This document shows positions 7,303-16,793 of a stretch of 64,000 bases of DNA, one piece after another. Within the stretch, counting starts at the first letter, position 1. The number at the start of each line of letters is the position of its first letter. The position numbers were made by a program, and so were the translations under genes. The notes below the pieces were generated by a model. The model was not told the DNA's origin, did no database searches, and saw only the letters and a list, made by a program, of their open reading frames with translations. The stretch comes from Tropicibacter sp. Alg240-R139 (GTDB taxonomy: Bacteria; Pseudomonadota; Alphaproteobacteria; Rhodobacterales; Rhodobacteraceae). The DNA is taken from positions 186,001-250,000 of the forward strand of contig NZ_UNRA01000002.1 in NCBI RefSeq assembly GCF_900537075.1, given 5' to 3'.

Positions 7303-8396
7303 CACGCTTTGCCTTTCCGCATCGCCAGGAATATCTTTTCAAGAGGCATGCGCACCATGTTGTCCAATGCCCCAGTGAACAGGATCACCAACGCCTGGAT
7401 CACCACGATCAATTCGCGCGGGATCGAGGTCCACAGCGCCAGTTCGGCGCCACCCTGGTAAAGGAACCCAAACAAGATCGCGGCCAGGAACACGCCAAAC
7501 GGGTGGCTGCGCCCCATCAGGGCTACGGCGATGCCGATGAACCCCGCGCCCTCGGTCGAGTTCAGGACCAGCCGCTCTGCTTCGCCCATGACATTGTTGG
7601 TGGCCATCAGGCCCGCCAACGCGCCCGAGATTATCATGGCGATCATAGTGATTTTGACCGGCGAGATACCGGCATACAGAGCACCGGTTTCCGAATGGCC
7701 ATAGGCGCGGATTTCATAGCCCAGCTTGGTGCGCCAGATCAGCGCCCAGACCACGAAACAGGCCAGGATCGCGACCAACAGTGTGACGTTGGCAGGTGCG
7801 GCCTTGGAAAAGCTGATCCCAATCGGGGTCAACAGCTCGTGCAATGTCGGTAAGTGTACTGCTTCGGGGAATCGTGCCGAAGCCGGATCCATCGACCCCT
7901 GCGGGCGCATTACGTTGACCAGCATGTAGTTTAGCACCGCAGCGGCGATGAAGTTGAACATGATGGTCGTGATCACGATGTGACTGCCACGTTTGGCTTG
8001 CAGATAGGCCGGGATCGCAGCCCAGGCTGCACCAAAGATCATCGCGCCGGCGCAGGCCCCAAGCAGGGCCAGCGACCAATGCGGCCAGGGTACGTAAAGG
8101 CAAACCATAGCAACGCCAAGCCCGCCCAGCATGGCCTGACCTTCGCCGCCGATGTTGAACATTCGCGCATGAAACGCCACGGCCACGGCCAACCCGGTGA
8201 ACATAAAGTTGGTGGCATAATAGAGCGTATAGCCCCAGCCATAGGTCGACCCGAGCGCGCCTGTGACCATAAGGTTCACGGCCTCGACCGGGTCTTCGCC
8301 GATCGCAACAATCACAAGAGCTGACAGGCTTGCGGCTAGGATCAGGCTGATGACGGGAATAAGGACCACGTCGGCCCATTTGGGCATCTTGTCCAT
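7302..8396 (-). CDS. ABC transporter permease, nucleoside/BMP type, first subunit
   Basis: 364 aa membrane protein of the BPD_transp_2 family. It carries FHARMFNIGGEGQAMLGGLG, the family motif for the ATPase contact region, and GYEIRAYGHSETGALYAGI in the second half. It corresponds to YufP/NupP-type permeases. An upstream ATG at 8414 would overlap the ATPase gene by 17 bp. The ATG at 8396 starts one base after its TAA and has AAAGG 9 bp upstream, so it is preferred. With the neighbouring permease it should form the heterodimeric channel for nucleosides or purines. Confidence 0.93.
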   Translation of the reverse strand: MDKMPKWADVVLIPVISLILAASLSALVIVAIGEDPVEAVNLMVTGALGSTYGWGYTLYYATNFMFTGLAVAVAFHARMFNIGGEGQAMLGGLGVAMVCLYVPWPHWSLALLGACAGAMIFGAAWAAIPAYLQAKRGSHIVITTIMFNFIAAAVLNYMLVNVMRPQGSMDPASARFPEAVHLPTLHELLTPIGISFSKAAPANVTLLVAILACFVVWALIWRTKLGYEIRAYGHSETGALYAGISPVKITMIAMIISGALAGLMATNNVMGEAERLVLNSTEGAGFIGIAVALMGRSHPFGVFLAAILFGFLYQGGAELALWTSIPRELIVVIQALVILFTGALDNMVRMPLEKIFLAMRKGKA

Positions 8397-8397
8397 C

Positions 8398-9927
8398 TTA
8401 TGCAGCCTTTCCATCGACGCCTGCCATCAGCAGGCCCAGTTCTTTTTCGTCCGTTTCATGGGGCAGGCGCTCGCCCATGATGTGCCCGTCAAACATGACA
8501 GCGATCCGGTCAGAGAGCGAAAAGATTTCTTCCAGTTCCACCGATACCAGCAGCACCGCTTTGCCCTGATCGCGCAGGGCGACGATCTGCTGGTGGATGA
8601 ATTCGATGGCGCCGATGTCCACACCGCGGGTCGGTTGCCCGACCAGCAGCAGGTCCGGGTTCCGCTCGATCTCGCGCGCAACGACGATCTTTTGTTGGTT
8701 GCCACCCGAGAAGTTCTTGGCCGCCAGCCAACCGTCGGCGGGGCGCACATCAAACTTTTCAATCTTGCGCTCGGTGTCCGCACGCAGGGCGGCGTTGTTC
8801 ATGAAGATGCCGCTTTGGTAGGCGGGATCGTGGTGATAGCCAAAGGCCACATTCTCCCAGGCGTGAAAGTCCATAATTAGACCCTCGCGCTGACGGTCTT
8901 CGGGGACGTGGGCAATATGCTGATCGCGGCGCGCACGCGCGTCCGATCCAGCGCCACTGAGCGCCAACGGCGAACCGTTCAAGCGAATGCTACCTGTACC
9001 GGGACGCATTCCGCCGAGAACTTCCAGCAGCTCTGATTGTCCGTTACCAGCCACGCCTGCAATGCCTAGAATTTCCCCGGCTCGAACCTGCAAGTTGATG
9101 CCTTTGACCCGCTCGACACCTTTTTCATCGGTGACATGCAGGTTCTCGACCTCCAGAACCGGCGCTCCGACTTTGGCAGGGACCTTGTCCACTTGCAGCA
9201 GAACCTTACGGCCCACCATCAGCTCGGCCAGATGCTGTGGGTCGGTTTCGGACGTCTTGACCGTCGCGGTCATCTGCCCGCGCCGCATGACGCTGACAGT
9301 GTCGGTCGCCTCCATGATCTCGCGCAGCTTGTGTGTGATCAGGATGATGGTTTTGCCCTCATCCTTGAGGCGGTGAAGGATGCGGAACAGTTGATCGGCC
9401 TCGGCAGGGGTCAGCACGCCGGTCGGCTCGTCCAAGATTAGAATGTCGGCCTGACGATAGAGCGCCTTCAGGATCTCGACTCGCTGCTGCATCCCGACGC
9501 CGATCTCTTCGATCACTGCGTCCGGGTCGACGTTCAACTCATACTCAGCCGCTAGTTCCTTGAGCGATTTCCTCGCCTTGGCCAGCGAAGGCTTGAGCAG
9601 CCCACCGTCCTCGGCCCCCAGAATGATGTTTTCCAGAACGGTAAAGTTCTCGACCAGTTTAAAGTGCTGGAACACCATGCCGATGCCTGCTGCAATGGCG
9701 GCTTGGCTGTCCGGAATCTCGGTCTTTTTGCCGTTGATCCAGATCTCGCCTTTGTCGGCTTTGTAAAATCCATAGAGAATGCTCATCAGCGTGGATTTGC
9801 CCGCACCGTTTTCACCGATGATCCCATGGATCGTACCGGGGGCGACGCTGATAGAGATGTCCTTGTTTGCCTGGACGGGGCCAAAGGATTTGGAAATCCC
9901 TTTAAGCTCGATGGCTGGGACGGTCAT
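8398..9927 (-). CDS. ABC transporter ATP-binding protein (dual-domain, nucleoside/BMP type)
   Basis: 509 aa with two tandem ABC cassettes, as in sugar and nucleoside importers (RbsA/YufO type). Domain 1 (about 5-245) has Walker A GENGAGKS at 38-45 and Walker [12 protein letters not shown]. Domain 2 (about 255-500) has the degenerate P-loop GVAGNGQS and the signature NFSGGNQQK, typical for this class where only one site is fully competent. It powers uptake through the two permeases encoded immediately downstream. It follows the substrate-binding protein gene after 118 bp containing a hairpin, which likely lowers ATPase expression relative to the binding protein. Confidence 0.95.
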   Translation of the reverse strand: MTVPAIELKGISKSFGPVQANKDISISVAPGTIHGIIGENGAGKSTLMSILYGFYKADKGEIWINGKKTEIPDSQAAIAAGIGMVFQHFKLVENFTVLENIILGAEDGGLLKPSLAKARKSLKELAAEYELNVDPDAVIEEIGVGMQQRVEILKALYRQADILILDEPTGVLTPAEADQLFRILHRLKDEGKTIILITHKLREIMEATDTVSVMRRGQMTATVKTSETDPQHLAELMVGRKVLLQVDKVPAKVGAPVLEVENLHVTDEKGVERVKGINLQVRAGEILGIAGVAGNGQSELLEVLGGMRPGTGSIRLNGSPLALSGAGSDARARRDQHIAHVPEDRQREGLIMDFHAWENVAFGYHHDPAYQSGIFMNNAALRADTERKIEKFDVRPADGWLAAKNFSGGNQQKIVVAREIERNPDLLLVGQPTRGVDIGAIEFIHQQIVALRDQGKAVLLVSVELEEIFSLSDRIAVMFDGHIMGERLPHETDEKELGLLMAGVDGKAA

Positions 9928-10007
9928 GATTTAACCTCGATGGCCGAAGAGGAGCGCGCAATATCTGGTGATGTGCCGTCAAAAGCGCACGGGGGGAGGT
10001 GAAAGGC

Positions 10008-10031
10008 GGGCCGGTGCAATCACACCGGCCC
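10008..10031 (-). other. Intercistronic hairpin after the BMP gene (likely mRNA-stabilising/attenuating)
   Basis: GGGCCGGTG (10008-10016) and CACCGGCCC (10023-10031) are a perfect 9-bp dyad with loop CAATCA. It lies 14 bp after the binding-protein stop and is not followed by a proper T run. Such hairpins are common after binding-protein genes and favour their higher expression. Confidence 0.5.
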
Positions 10032-10045
10032 ACATGAATAAGCGA

Positions 10046-11044
10046 TTAGAAGCTTACAGCAGGGCAGCTGTCGTTTTCGTAATAGCTGACAACGGATGTC
10101 TTGCCGTCGATGATGTCCTGACGCGCCTTTTCGACGGCGCCTTTCATGTCATCACTAACCAGCGAGGCATTGTTGTCGTCCATGGCAACGCCCACGCCTT
10201 CTTCGGCCAGACCCATGGTGAAGACACCGGTTTCAACGTCTGTACCGGCTTTCATCGCCTCATAGACGGCCACGTCCACACGTTTCAGCATCGAGGTTAG
10301 GACTTTGCCTGGGTGCAAGTGGTTCTGGTTGCTGTCCACACCGATCGAAAGGATGCCTTCGTCGGCTGCGGTCTGCAGAACACCAACGCCGGTGCCACCA
10401 GCAGCCGCATAGATCACGTCAGCGCCTTGTGCGATTTGCGCTTTGGTCAGTTCCGATCCTTTGACCGGGTCATTCCAAGCCGACGGAGTTGTGCCGGTCA
10501 TGTTGGCAACGATATTGACGTCCGGGTTTACTGCCTTGGCACCTTGGGCATAGCCGCAGCCAAAGTGACGGATCAATGGGATGTCCATGCCACCGATGAA
10601 GCCGACGGTGCCCGATTCCGATGCCATCGCAGCCATCATACCAACCAGGTATGAGCCCTCGTGTTCGGCAAAGCCGATTTGACGAAGGTTTGGCGCGTCC
10701 AGCCAAGTGACATCAACAGCGACGAATTTAGTGTCGGGGTAATCTGGCGCAACGGCGCTCAACGGATCTGCCATGCCAAAGCCCATGGTGATAACCGGGT
10801 TGGCGCCAGCTTCGGCAAAGCGGCGCAGAGCCTGCTCGCGCTGAGCCTCGGATTGCAGCTCGATCTCGCGGTACTTGCCGCCGGTTTCTTCGGCCCAACG
10901 GGACGCGCCGTTGTGGGCTGCTTCGTTGAAGGATTTGTCGAACTTACCGCCCAAGTCAAAGATCAGCGCGGGCTCGGCCAATGCGGCCCCTGCGGTCAGC
11001 GCCAGCGAGGCTGCGGCGCCCATCAGCGATTTCATGAGGGTCAT
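10046..11044 (-). CDS. BMP family ABC transporter substrate-binding protein
   Basis: 332 aa. The signal peptide (residues 1-23, cleaved after ALA) has no lipobox, so the mature protein is periplasmic and soluble. The mature part shows the BMP/PnrA motifs LGGKFDKSFNEAAHNGA and GFIGGMDIPLI, and IGVDSNQN in the C-terminal lobe. This family binds purine nucleosides or related ligands. The frame extends to 11131, but ATG at 11044 has GGGAGAA seven bases upstream and begins a proper signal peptide. It heads a four-gene importer operon (binding protein, ATPase, two permeases). Exact ligand not known. Confidence 0.95.
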   Translation of the reverse strand: MTLMKSLMGAAASLALTAGAALAEPALIFDLGGKFDKSFNEAAHNGASRWAEETGGKYREIELQSEAQREQALRRFAEAGANPVITMGFGMADPLSAVAPDYPDTKFVAVDVTWLDAPNLRQIGFAEHEGSYLVGMMAAMASESGTVGFIGGMDIPLIRHFGCGYAQGAKAVNPDVNIVANMTGTTPSAWNDPVKGSELTKAQIAQGADVIYAAAGGTGVGVLQTAADEGILSIGVDSNQNHLHPGKVLTSMLKRVDVAVYEAMKAGTDVETGVFTMGLAEEGVGVAMDDNNASLVSDDMKGAVEKARQDIIDGKTSVVSYYENDSCPAVSF

Positions 11045-11201
11045 TTGTTTTCTCCCGTTGGTTTTTTGTTTCAGACGCCCGGTCTGCGCCAGGGTCCGTG
11101 CATTCGAGCAGAACTGCAATAATACTGGCAATTAAGGACGGAGCCAGCCCAAAGAATCAACCGCTTTTTGACCGGATGGTCCAAGAAACGCGAGAATGCC
11201 G

Positions 11202-11615
11202 TCAGGGCAGGGGTCGTTGCATCACGATGGCGTCGATACTCTCTGTATCGGAACGCTTATAATAGCCGGGTCTGCGGGTGTGGAGCGCGTATCCGCACCT
11301 GTGATAGAGCGCAATGGCCGGGGTATTGTCGACCGCCACATCAAGGAACGCGCGACCTGCGCCTTGGCTGATGGCTTGGGTGTGCCAAGCGGACATGACC
11401 TGTGCGGCCAGCCCCTGACGCTGGTGATCCGGTTGAGTCGCGATGGTCAGTAATTCGGCCTCACCGGCTATCACTTGGATCAGGGCAAAGCAGCTTTTGT
11501 CACCCACAACATATGTAAAACGGTTGGACAGAAGATCGGAAAATTCCGTTTCGCTCCAAGGACGTGACTGGGTGAAGGCCGCCTTGTGAGTGTCGGCCAT
11601 TTCCGCGGGCGTCAT
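11202..11615 (-). CDS. rimI: Ribosomal protein bS18-alanine N-acetyltransferase
   Basis: 137 aa GNAT acetyltransferase. Motif A is visible as ATQPDHQRQGLAAQVM, the Q/RxxGxG/A acetyl-CoA loop, followed by a motif B region DNTPAIALYHRCGY. The family acetylates the N-terminal Ala of ribosomal protein S18 and related N-termini. The ATG overlaps the tsaB stop by 4 bp (ATGA), and tsaB-rimI is a widespread pair, which supports RimI over other GNATs. It belongs to the nfu-tsaB-rimI operon. Confidence 0.9.
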   Translation of the reverse strand: MTPAEMADTHKAAFTQSRPWSETEFSDLLSNRFTYVVGDKSCFALIQVIAGEAELLTIATQPDHQRQGLAAQVMSAWHTQAISQGAGRAFLDVAVDNTPAIALYHRCGYALHTRRPGYYKRSDTESIDAIVMQRPLP

Positions 11616-12202
11616 TCGTCCAGCAGGACCGGCGGCACATCGCGCGAAGGGGCAGCGTCGGCCGGTCGAATGTAGAATGGGACAGGTGGGATCACTGTGT
11701 CGAGATAGCGTTCAGACGCGATGCGCGCGATGGCAACGGCTGTCTTTGCACCATCATTGGTCAGATAGAGCGGCGCTAGGTTCTCTGCTTCGGTGATCGG
11801 TAATAGCATGGCTGCTTCTCGATCGCGTCTGATGTAGACGTGTTCGCGGGGGGCAGGGATGGCAGGGAGAGTGTCAACGGGTGCAATCAGACCAAGCGAT
11901 TCGAAACCGGTGACGCCGACCGCGGGCACTTTCAGACCCAAGGCCAATCCTCGCGCAGCCGAAACCGAGATACGGATGCCGGTAAAGTTTCCCGGACCAG
12001 TGCCAACGCCGATTGCATCCAGATCGGTCCAGGTCAGCCCTCCCTCGGCCAACACCTCTTCGAGCAGGGGCATCAAACGCTCGGCCTGTCCGCGTTTCAT
12101 CTCTTCAACACGGGCCACAAGAGTTTCACCCCCTCGCAACAAAGCGGCCGCGCAATGCGCGGCCGATGTGTCAAATGCCAGAATGAGTGGATCAGACGGC
12201 AA
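11612..12202 (-). CDS. tsaB: tRNA threonylcarbamoyladenosine biosynthesis protein TsaB
   Basis: 196 aa, ASKHA fold. It starts with ILAFDTSAAHCAAALL (phosphate-1-like strand) and has GVGTGPGNFTGIRI near residue 65-78, both TsaB signatures. TsaB dimerises with TsaD and, with TsaE, forms the complex that puts the threonylcarbamoyl group on A37 of ANN-decoding tRNAs. The likely start is TTG at 12202, inside the nfu stop region (11-bp overlap), with GAGG upstream as ribosome site; no ATG is available nearby. Cytoplasmic; translationally coupled to nfu and rimI. Confidence 0.92.
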   Translation of the reverse strand: MPSDPLILAFDTSAAHCAAALLRGGETLVARVEEMKRGQAERLMPLLEEVLAEGGLTWTDLDAIGVGTGPGNFTGIRISVSAARGLALGLKVPAVGVTGFESLGLIAPVDTLPAIPAPREHVYIRRDREAAMLLPITEAENLAPLYLTNDGAKTAVAIARIASERYLDTVIPPVPFYIRPADAAPSRDVPPVLLDE

Positions 12203-12755
12203 CGGGGCGAACCTCGGTCACCTCGGGGATGTAGTGGCGCAGCAGGTTCTCGATGCCCATTTTCAGCGTCAAGGTCGACGAGGGGCAACCGGCGCAAGCG
12301 CCTTGCATGTGCAAGTAGACAACACCGCGATCAAAGCCATGAAACGTGATGTCGCCGCCGTCTTGGGCGACTGCGGGGCGTACACGGCTGTCCAACAGCT
12401 CTTTGATTTGATCGACAATTTCGCCGTCTTCGCCTGTATGCTCGGCATGACCAGACACGGTTTGCGCGCCGTCATCCATCACCGGTTGGCCCGACTGATA
12501 GTGCTCCATCACCGCGCCAAGGATGGCTGGCTTTATGTGGTCCCATTCGACAGCGTCGTCTTTGGTGACAGTGACAAAATCGTTGCCAAAGAACACGCCT
12601 GTTACGCCAGTGACTGCGAACACTCGGGTGGCGAGGGGCGACTTGCCAGCCGCTTCGGCAGATGGGAAGTCTGCTGTGCCCATTTCGAGCACGGTTTGAC
12701 CGGGCAAGAATTTCAACGTCGCCGGGTTCGGCGTCGATTCGGTTTGAATGAACAT
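12192..12755 (-). CDS. NifU family Fe-S cluster carrier protein (Nfu)
   Basis: 187 aa with two domains. The N-terminal Nfu_N (about 1-88) starts MFIQTESTPNPATLKFLPG. The C-terminal NifU domain (about 105-180) carries the cluster-binding CXXC in GACAGCPSST. It carries and delivers [4Fe-4S] clusters to client proteins in the cytoplasm. The frame extends 18 codons further, but ATG at 12755 has GGAGG upstream and is the family start. It leads the nfu-tsaB-rimI operon. Confidence 0.92.
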   Translation of the reverse strand: MFIQTESTPNPATLKFLPGQTVLEMGTADFPSAEAAGKSPLATRVFAVTGVTGVFFGNDFVTVTKDDAVEWDHIKPAILGAVMEHYQSGQPVMDDGAQTVSGHAEHTGEDGEIVDQIKELLDSRVRPAVAQDGGDITFHGFDRGVVYLHMQGACAGCPSSTLTLKMGIENLLRHYIPEVTEVRPVAV

Positions 12756-12823
12756 GGCAGCCTCCGTGATGCTTGGTACTGATATGCGGTCACAGGGATG
12801 GGAAGTCAATAATTGGAACGGTT

Positions 12824-13417
12824 CTAAAATTCTGCGGCAAGCGCCAAAGCTGCATCTAGACGATCATCGCCCCAAAAGAGCTCATCGCCCACAATAAAAC
12901 TGGGTGCTCCGAACAGATCGAGTTCTTGGGCCTTGTTTGACTGCACGCGCAATGCTGCTCTTGTTTCGGGCTGACTTACTGCCGACATCAGGCTTCCATC
13001 CAGTCCAACCAGATGCCAGCAATCCGCCAGAACCCCTGCATGTGAAATGTTCAACCCGCGACCAAATTGCGCCGCATAAACCGCCCGCACAAACGGAGCA
13101 ATCCGACCATGCTGTCGTGCCACCAATGCCAATCGTGCTGCCATCAGCCCGTTTTGTGGAAACGGATCAGGGCGCATGAATGGCAAACTACGTTCCGCGC
13201 AAAGACGCTCCATATCGCGCCACATGTACCGGCCTTTAGCGGGATAGATGTTGAACGGTGAGTTGTTCCAGCCTTGCGCTGCAAAGATTGGACCAAGTAA
13301 AAAAGGCTGCCAATCGACGGCAACCCCATGTCGCGCGGCGGCGTCTTCGATCCGCATGGCGCTGAGATACGAATAGGTCGAGGCGAATTCGAACCAGAAC
13401 TGAATACGCCTCGCCAT
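12824..13417 (-). CDS. DsbA-family / 2-hydroxychromene-2-carboxylate isomerase-like protein
   Basis: 197 aa thioredoxin-fold protein without a signal peptide. It starts IQFWFEFASTYSYLSA, where the position of the DsbA CXXC is replaced by a Ser-containing loop, as in HCCA isomerases and kappa-class GSTs. The C-terminal FGAPSFIVGDELFWGDDRLD is the cis-Pro region and family tail. HCCA isomerases are glutathione-dependent; no aromatic catabolism genes are nearby, so the true substrate is unclear. GAGG lies 8 bp before the ATG at 13417. The USP gene ends 9 bp upstream, so the two probably share a transcript. Confidence 0.88.
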   Translation of the reverse strand: MARRIQFWFEFASTYSYLSAMRIEDAAARHGVAVDWQPFLLGPIFAAQGWNNSPFNIYPAKGRYMWRDMERLCAERSLPFMRPDPFPQNGLMAARLALVARQHGRIAPFVRAVYAAQFGRGLNISHAGVLADCWHLVGLDGSLMSAVSQPETRAALRVQSNKAQELDLFGAPSFIVGDELFWGDDRLDAALALAAEF

Positions 13418-13426
13418 GGCCGAACC

Positions 13427-13882
13427 TCAGGTGATCGCTTCGAGCTTTTCCTTGCTCAAATCGCCAGGAACGATGGTGATCGGGATCGGCAGCGACCCGG
13501 AAGAGCGGCTGAGCTGCGATACCAACGGGCCGGGGCCCTTCTTGTCTGTGCCTGCACCCAGGACCAAAACGCCGATTTCAGAGTCTTCCTGCACTTGTGC
13601 AATGATCTCGTTGAGTGCTTCGCCTTCGCGAATGATCAGTTCGGGTTCGACATGTTGCTTGTCACGCATCCACTTGGCAAACACCTCATAATGCGCATGA
13701 ATGCGTTCGCGGGCCTCTTCGCGCATGACTTCGCCGACGCCGATCCAGTGGTTGAATTCATCTGGCGGAATGATCGACAAAACGGCCACGCCGCCGCCAG
13801 TGTGCGATGCGCGCATGGCGGCAAAACGCATGGCATTCAGACATTCACGGCTGTCATCCAGGACGACAAGAAACTTACGCAT
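13427..13882 (-). CDS. Universal stress protein (UspA family)
   Basis: 151 aa single Usp domain: MRKFLVVLDDSREC at the start and VLVLGAGTDKKGPGP near the end. The classical G-x2-G-x9-G(S/T) ATP loop is not clear, so it may be a non-ATP-binding (UspA-like) member. A TTG two codons upstream is also in frame, but the ATG at 13882 has AGAGGA nine bases ahead and is preferred. Cytoplasmic, general stress survival is the family role; no specific partner visible. It precedes the DsbA-family gene. Confidence 0.9.
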   Translation of the reverse strand: MRKFLVVLDDSRECLNAMRFAAMRASHTGGGVAVLSIIPPDEFNHWIGVGEVMREEARERIHAHYEVFAKWMRDKQHVEPELIIREGEALNEIIAQVQEDSEIGVLVLGAGTDKKGPGPLVSQLSRSSGSLPIPITIVPGDLSKEKLEAIT

Positions 13883-13963
13883 GGGCAATTATCCTCTTTC
13901 ACCGGATCATGCATTACGGGACGAGGGCTTGCAATAACAGGGTTTCTTATTCGATCCAGAGGT

Positions 13964-14827
13964 TTACCCGCTTGCCGCCGCCCAGTCCCAGTAAAGCGCA
14001 CGCGCCTTGCGGGCGATAGGGCCAATCTGGAATTGTGTATCGTCCAGAGCGGTGACGGGCGTGACCTTGTTCATGTTGCCCGACATAAAAATCTCGTCGG
14101 CGTCATGGAAATCCTGAAAGGACAGAACAGCTTCGTGAACTTTGACACCATCGGCCTGTAAATTCTTGATGTGGCGTGCACGGGTGATACCAGCCAGAAA
14201 GGTGCCGTTGGCGATTGGAGTGAACACTTCGCCATCGCGCACCATAAAGATGTTCGCCGTGGCCGTTTCGGCGACATTGCCCATGGCATCTGCCACCAGT
14301 GCGTTGTTGAATCCCTTCGCGCGTGCCTCTTTCAGCATCCGGGCGTTGTTGGGATACAGGCAGCCCGCTTTGGCGTTGACGACGGCGTCTTCCAGTACGG
14401 GACGACGGAAGCGGGTAGTGGTCAGGGTGACCGACGCCTCAGGCGCGGCCATGGGAATCTCTTCCAGGCACAGGGCGAAACCGGTCGAATCCTCCTGCGG
14501 CACGATCGCTGTCGGATCGCCGTCGATGCCCCAATACATCGGGCGGATATAGACAGCCTTGTCCTTGCCATAAGCTTTCAGGCCTTCGCGGGCAATTTCG
14601 ACCATCTCTTCGGTCGTGACCGTCGGAGTCACCATCAATGCCTTGGCCGAGCGGTTGGTGCGGGCACAATGTGCGTCCAGATCCGGGCTCAGGCCGTCAA
14701 AGAACCGAGCGCCATCAAACACGCTTGATCCCAACCAAGCACCATGATCCGCAGCGCGCATGATCTGCACGTTCCCATCATGCCAGGTGCCTTCAAAATA
14801 GGTGCGGATGTTGGTGCCGGTTGCCAT
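13964..14827 (-). CDS. ilvE: Branched-chain amino acid aminotransferase (class IV PLP)
   Basis: 287 aa fold-type IV aminotransferase. The PLP lysine is in VVNAKAGCLYPNN, and the phosphate-binding and family C-terminal motifs ETATANIF and GTFLAGITR are present. It interconverts Leu, Ile and Val with their 2-oxo acids using glutamate/2-oxoglutarate. ATG at 14827 is preceded by GGGAGAG. It is single-gene in layout: a terminator of trpS lies upstream and the USP gene follows after ~80 bp. leuA at 44980 belongs to the same pathway. Confidence 0.93.
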   Translation of the reverse strand: MATGTNIRTYFEGTWHDGNVQIMRAADHGAWLGSSVFDGARFFDGLSPDLDAHCARTNRSAKALMVTPTVTTEEMVEIAREGLKAYGKDKAVYIRPMYWGIDGDPTAIVPQEDSTGFALCLEEIPMAAPEASVTLTTTRFRRPVLEDAVVNAKAGCLYPNNARMLKEARAKGFNNALVADAMGNVAETATANIFMVRDGEVFTPIANGTFLAGITRARHIKNLQADGVKVHEAVLSFQDFHDADEIFMSGNMNKVTPVTALDDTQFQIGPIARKARALYWDWAAASG

Positions 14828-14916
14828 GATACTCTCCCTCTCTCAACTTGAAACTTGAGTGAGAATGGGTCAGAAGTCCAGACCTTTGCGTGACTGCAAT
14901 GCAAACGTGATCGCAG

Positions 14917-14954
14917 GAAAAAAGAAAACTGGCCGACTCGTGCAAGTCGACCGG
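14917..14954 (-). terminator. Rho-independent terminator of trpS
   Basis: Arms 14945-14954 and 14929-14938 pair at 9 of 10 positions around a 6-base loop. On the minus strand they are followed by the T-rich tract TTTTCTTTTTT (complement of 14918-14928). It lies 26 bp after the trpS stop. Confidence 0.75.
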
Positions 14955-14980
14955 TTTGTATCAAAACAATGTTCTCTGGA

Positions 14981-16012
14981 TCAGATCGAGGCCGGAGGAA
15001 CCATTCCCACAATGTCATAGGTCTGGCGCAGGATCGGCGCGGTGATTACGCGTGCCCGTTCCGAGCCGCGGGTTAGAATGCGGTCGATTTCGTCCGGCTC
15101 GTTCATAAGGCGCGCCATCTCGGTTGAAATGGGTGAAAGCTTGGCGACGGCTAGCTCGGCCAGCATCGGTTTGAACGCGCCAAATTGCTTGCCGCCCACG
15201 TCTGCCAGGACTTGATCCACACTCTGCTCGTTCAGGGCGGCATAGATGTTCACCAGATTGCGCGCCTCGGGGCGCTCTTCCAATCCTTTGACCTCGGACG
15301 GTAGGGCATCGGGGTCGGTCTTAGCCTTGCGAATTTTTTTGGCGATGGCGTCGGCGTCATCGGTCATGTTGATGCGGCTGGCATCCGAGGGATCGGATTT
15401 GGACATTTTCTTTGATCCATCCCGCAAGGACATGACACGGGTTGCCGCGCCTTCGATCACCGGTTCCGCCATCGGAAAGAAATCGACGCCATAGTCGTGG
15501 TTGAATTTGGCGGCGATGTCGCGGGTCAGTTCGACGTGTTGCTTCTGATCCTCGCCCACGGGAACATGTGTTGCGTGATAGATCAGGATGTCTGCGGCCA
15601 TCAGTGCAGGATAGGCAAACAGACCCAATGATTGGTTCTGAGCGTTTTTGCCTGCCTTGTCCTTGAACTGAGTCATCCGCTGCATCCAGCCCATGCGGGC
15701 AACGCAGTTGAAGATCCAGCCCAATTGCGCATGCTCGGGCACCTGGCTCTGGTTGATCAGGATCGACTGCTCGGGATCGATGCCCGCAGCGATGAATCCT
15801 GCGCACAGTTCGCGTGTGTTTTTGCGCAGCGCGTCGGGCTCCAGAAACTTGGCCGTGATCGCGTGCAAGTCGACCATGCAATAGACCGTTTCAAACTCGG
15901 GTCCCTGCATGTCCACAAAACGTTTGATCGCACCCAGGTAGTTTCCGAGGGTCAAACCGCCCGAAGGTTGAATGCCGGAAAATACGCGCGGCGTGAATTG
16001 GGTCTTGGACAT
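14981..16012 (-). CDS. trpS: Tryptophanyl-tRNA synthetase
   Basis: 343 aa class I aminoacyl-tRNA synthetase. The HIGH-like motif is TLGNYLGA near residue 22-29, and the KMSKS motif is seen as [10 protein letters not shown]. It charges tRNA-Trp in the cytoplasm. A TTG three codons upstream is in frame, but GGGAG lies nine bases before the ATG at 16012, so that is taken as the start. Transcribed alone toward a clear terminator. It is divergent from the rhomboid-like gene. Confidence 0.97.
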   Translation of the reverse strand: MSKTQFTPRVFSGIQPSGGLTLGNYLGAIKRFVDMQGPEFETVYCMVDLHAITAKFLEPDALRKNTRELCAGFIAAGIDPEQSILINQSQVPEHAQLGWIFNCVARMGWMQRMTQFKDKAGKNAQNQSLGLFAYPALMAADILIYHATHVPVGEDQKQHVELTRDIAAKFNHDYGVDFFPMAEPVIEGAATRVMSLRDGSKKMSKSDPSDASRINMTDDADAIAKKIRKAKTDPDALPSEVKGLEERPEARNLVNIYAALNEQSVDQVLADVGGKQFGAFKPMLAELAVAKLSPISTEMARLMNEPDEIDRILTRGSERARVITAPILRQTYDIVGMVPPASI

Positions 16013-16103
16013 GTCAGACAACTCCCGTCTGGAATAATAGGCCTATGTCGCTTACCCATGGGGCCAAAGGACGTCAACAGTCCCCCGTAATGGAGAGCAG
16101 GTC

Positions 16104-16790
16104 ATGAGCAGTAACCCCAACACCCCAGCGGTCAACCCGCTTCCGCCTGTCGTGGTCGCCCTGTGTCTGTTCATCATGGGGGTCGAGCTGGCCTTTACCT
16201 TGGGCACGCGCGGGATAATCGGAGGACCCGAGGCGGTGGGATGGCGTCTGAATGCGATCCAGACCTATTCATTTTCCGGTGAGATTTTTGCGTGGATGTG
16301 GGAAACTGGGCGTTGGCCGCTGGATCAGGTGATGCGGTTTGTGACCTACCCCTTTGTTCATGGCACCTTCACGCAGGCCATATTTGTCTGCGTCTTTGTA
16401 CTGGCGATGGGCAAGATGGTGGCCGAAGTGTTCGGCAGTATTGCAATGCTGTTGATCTTTGTGCTGTCCGGAGTTGGTGGGGCGCTGCTCTACGCGATCT
16501 TGCTGACTGAGCCGTATCCGTTGGTCGGGGGCTTCCCTGCCGTTTACGGCCTGATCGGGGCGTTTACCTTCCTACTTTGGGTCAACCTGTCTTTGGTGGG
16601 TGAAAACCAGAGCCGTGCCTTTACGCTGATAGCCATGCTGATGGGCATACAGTTGGTGTTTGGCCTGCTGTTCGGCGGGACCAAGGATTGGGTCGCGGAC
16701 CTGGGCGGCTTTGCCACAGGCTTTGGTCTGTCGTTTCTGTTCGTCCCAGGCGGGTGGGCGCGCATTCGGCAGTTGCTACAGCGGGACTAA
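16104..16790 (+). CDS. Rhomboid-family membrane protein, predicted catalytically inactive
   Basis: 228 aa with about six membrane helices. The fold markers of rhomboid proteases are present: FVTYPFVHGTFTQ (residues 80-91, the helix-2 HGxxxH-like region), then GGFPAVYGLIGA (142-153) and ADLGGFATGF (198-207). In active rhomboids the second motif is GxSG and the third AHxGG. Here the Ser position is F144 and the His position D199, so the catalytic dyad is missing. It may be a rhomboid pseudoprotease acting as membrane chaperone or adaptor; partner unknown. ATG at 16104 fits. It lies between trpS and murJ and converges on murJ with a 3-bp gap. Confidence 0.85.
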   Translation: MSSNPNTPAVNPLPPVVVALCLFIMGVELAFTLGTRGIIGGPEAVGWRLNAIQTYSFSGEIFAWMWETGRWPLDQVMRFVTYPFVHGTFTQAIFVCVFVLAMGKMVAEVFGSIAMLLIFVLSGVGGALLYAILLTEPYPLVGGFPAVYGLIGAFTFLLWVNLSLVGENQSRAFTLIAMLMGIQLVFGLLFGGTKDWVADLGGFATGFGLSFLFVPGGWARIRQLLQRD

Positions 16791-16793
16791 GCT

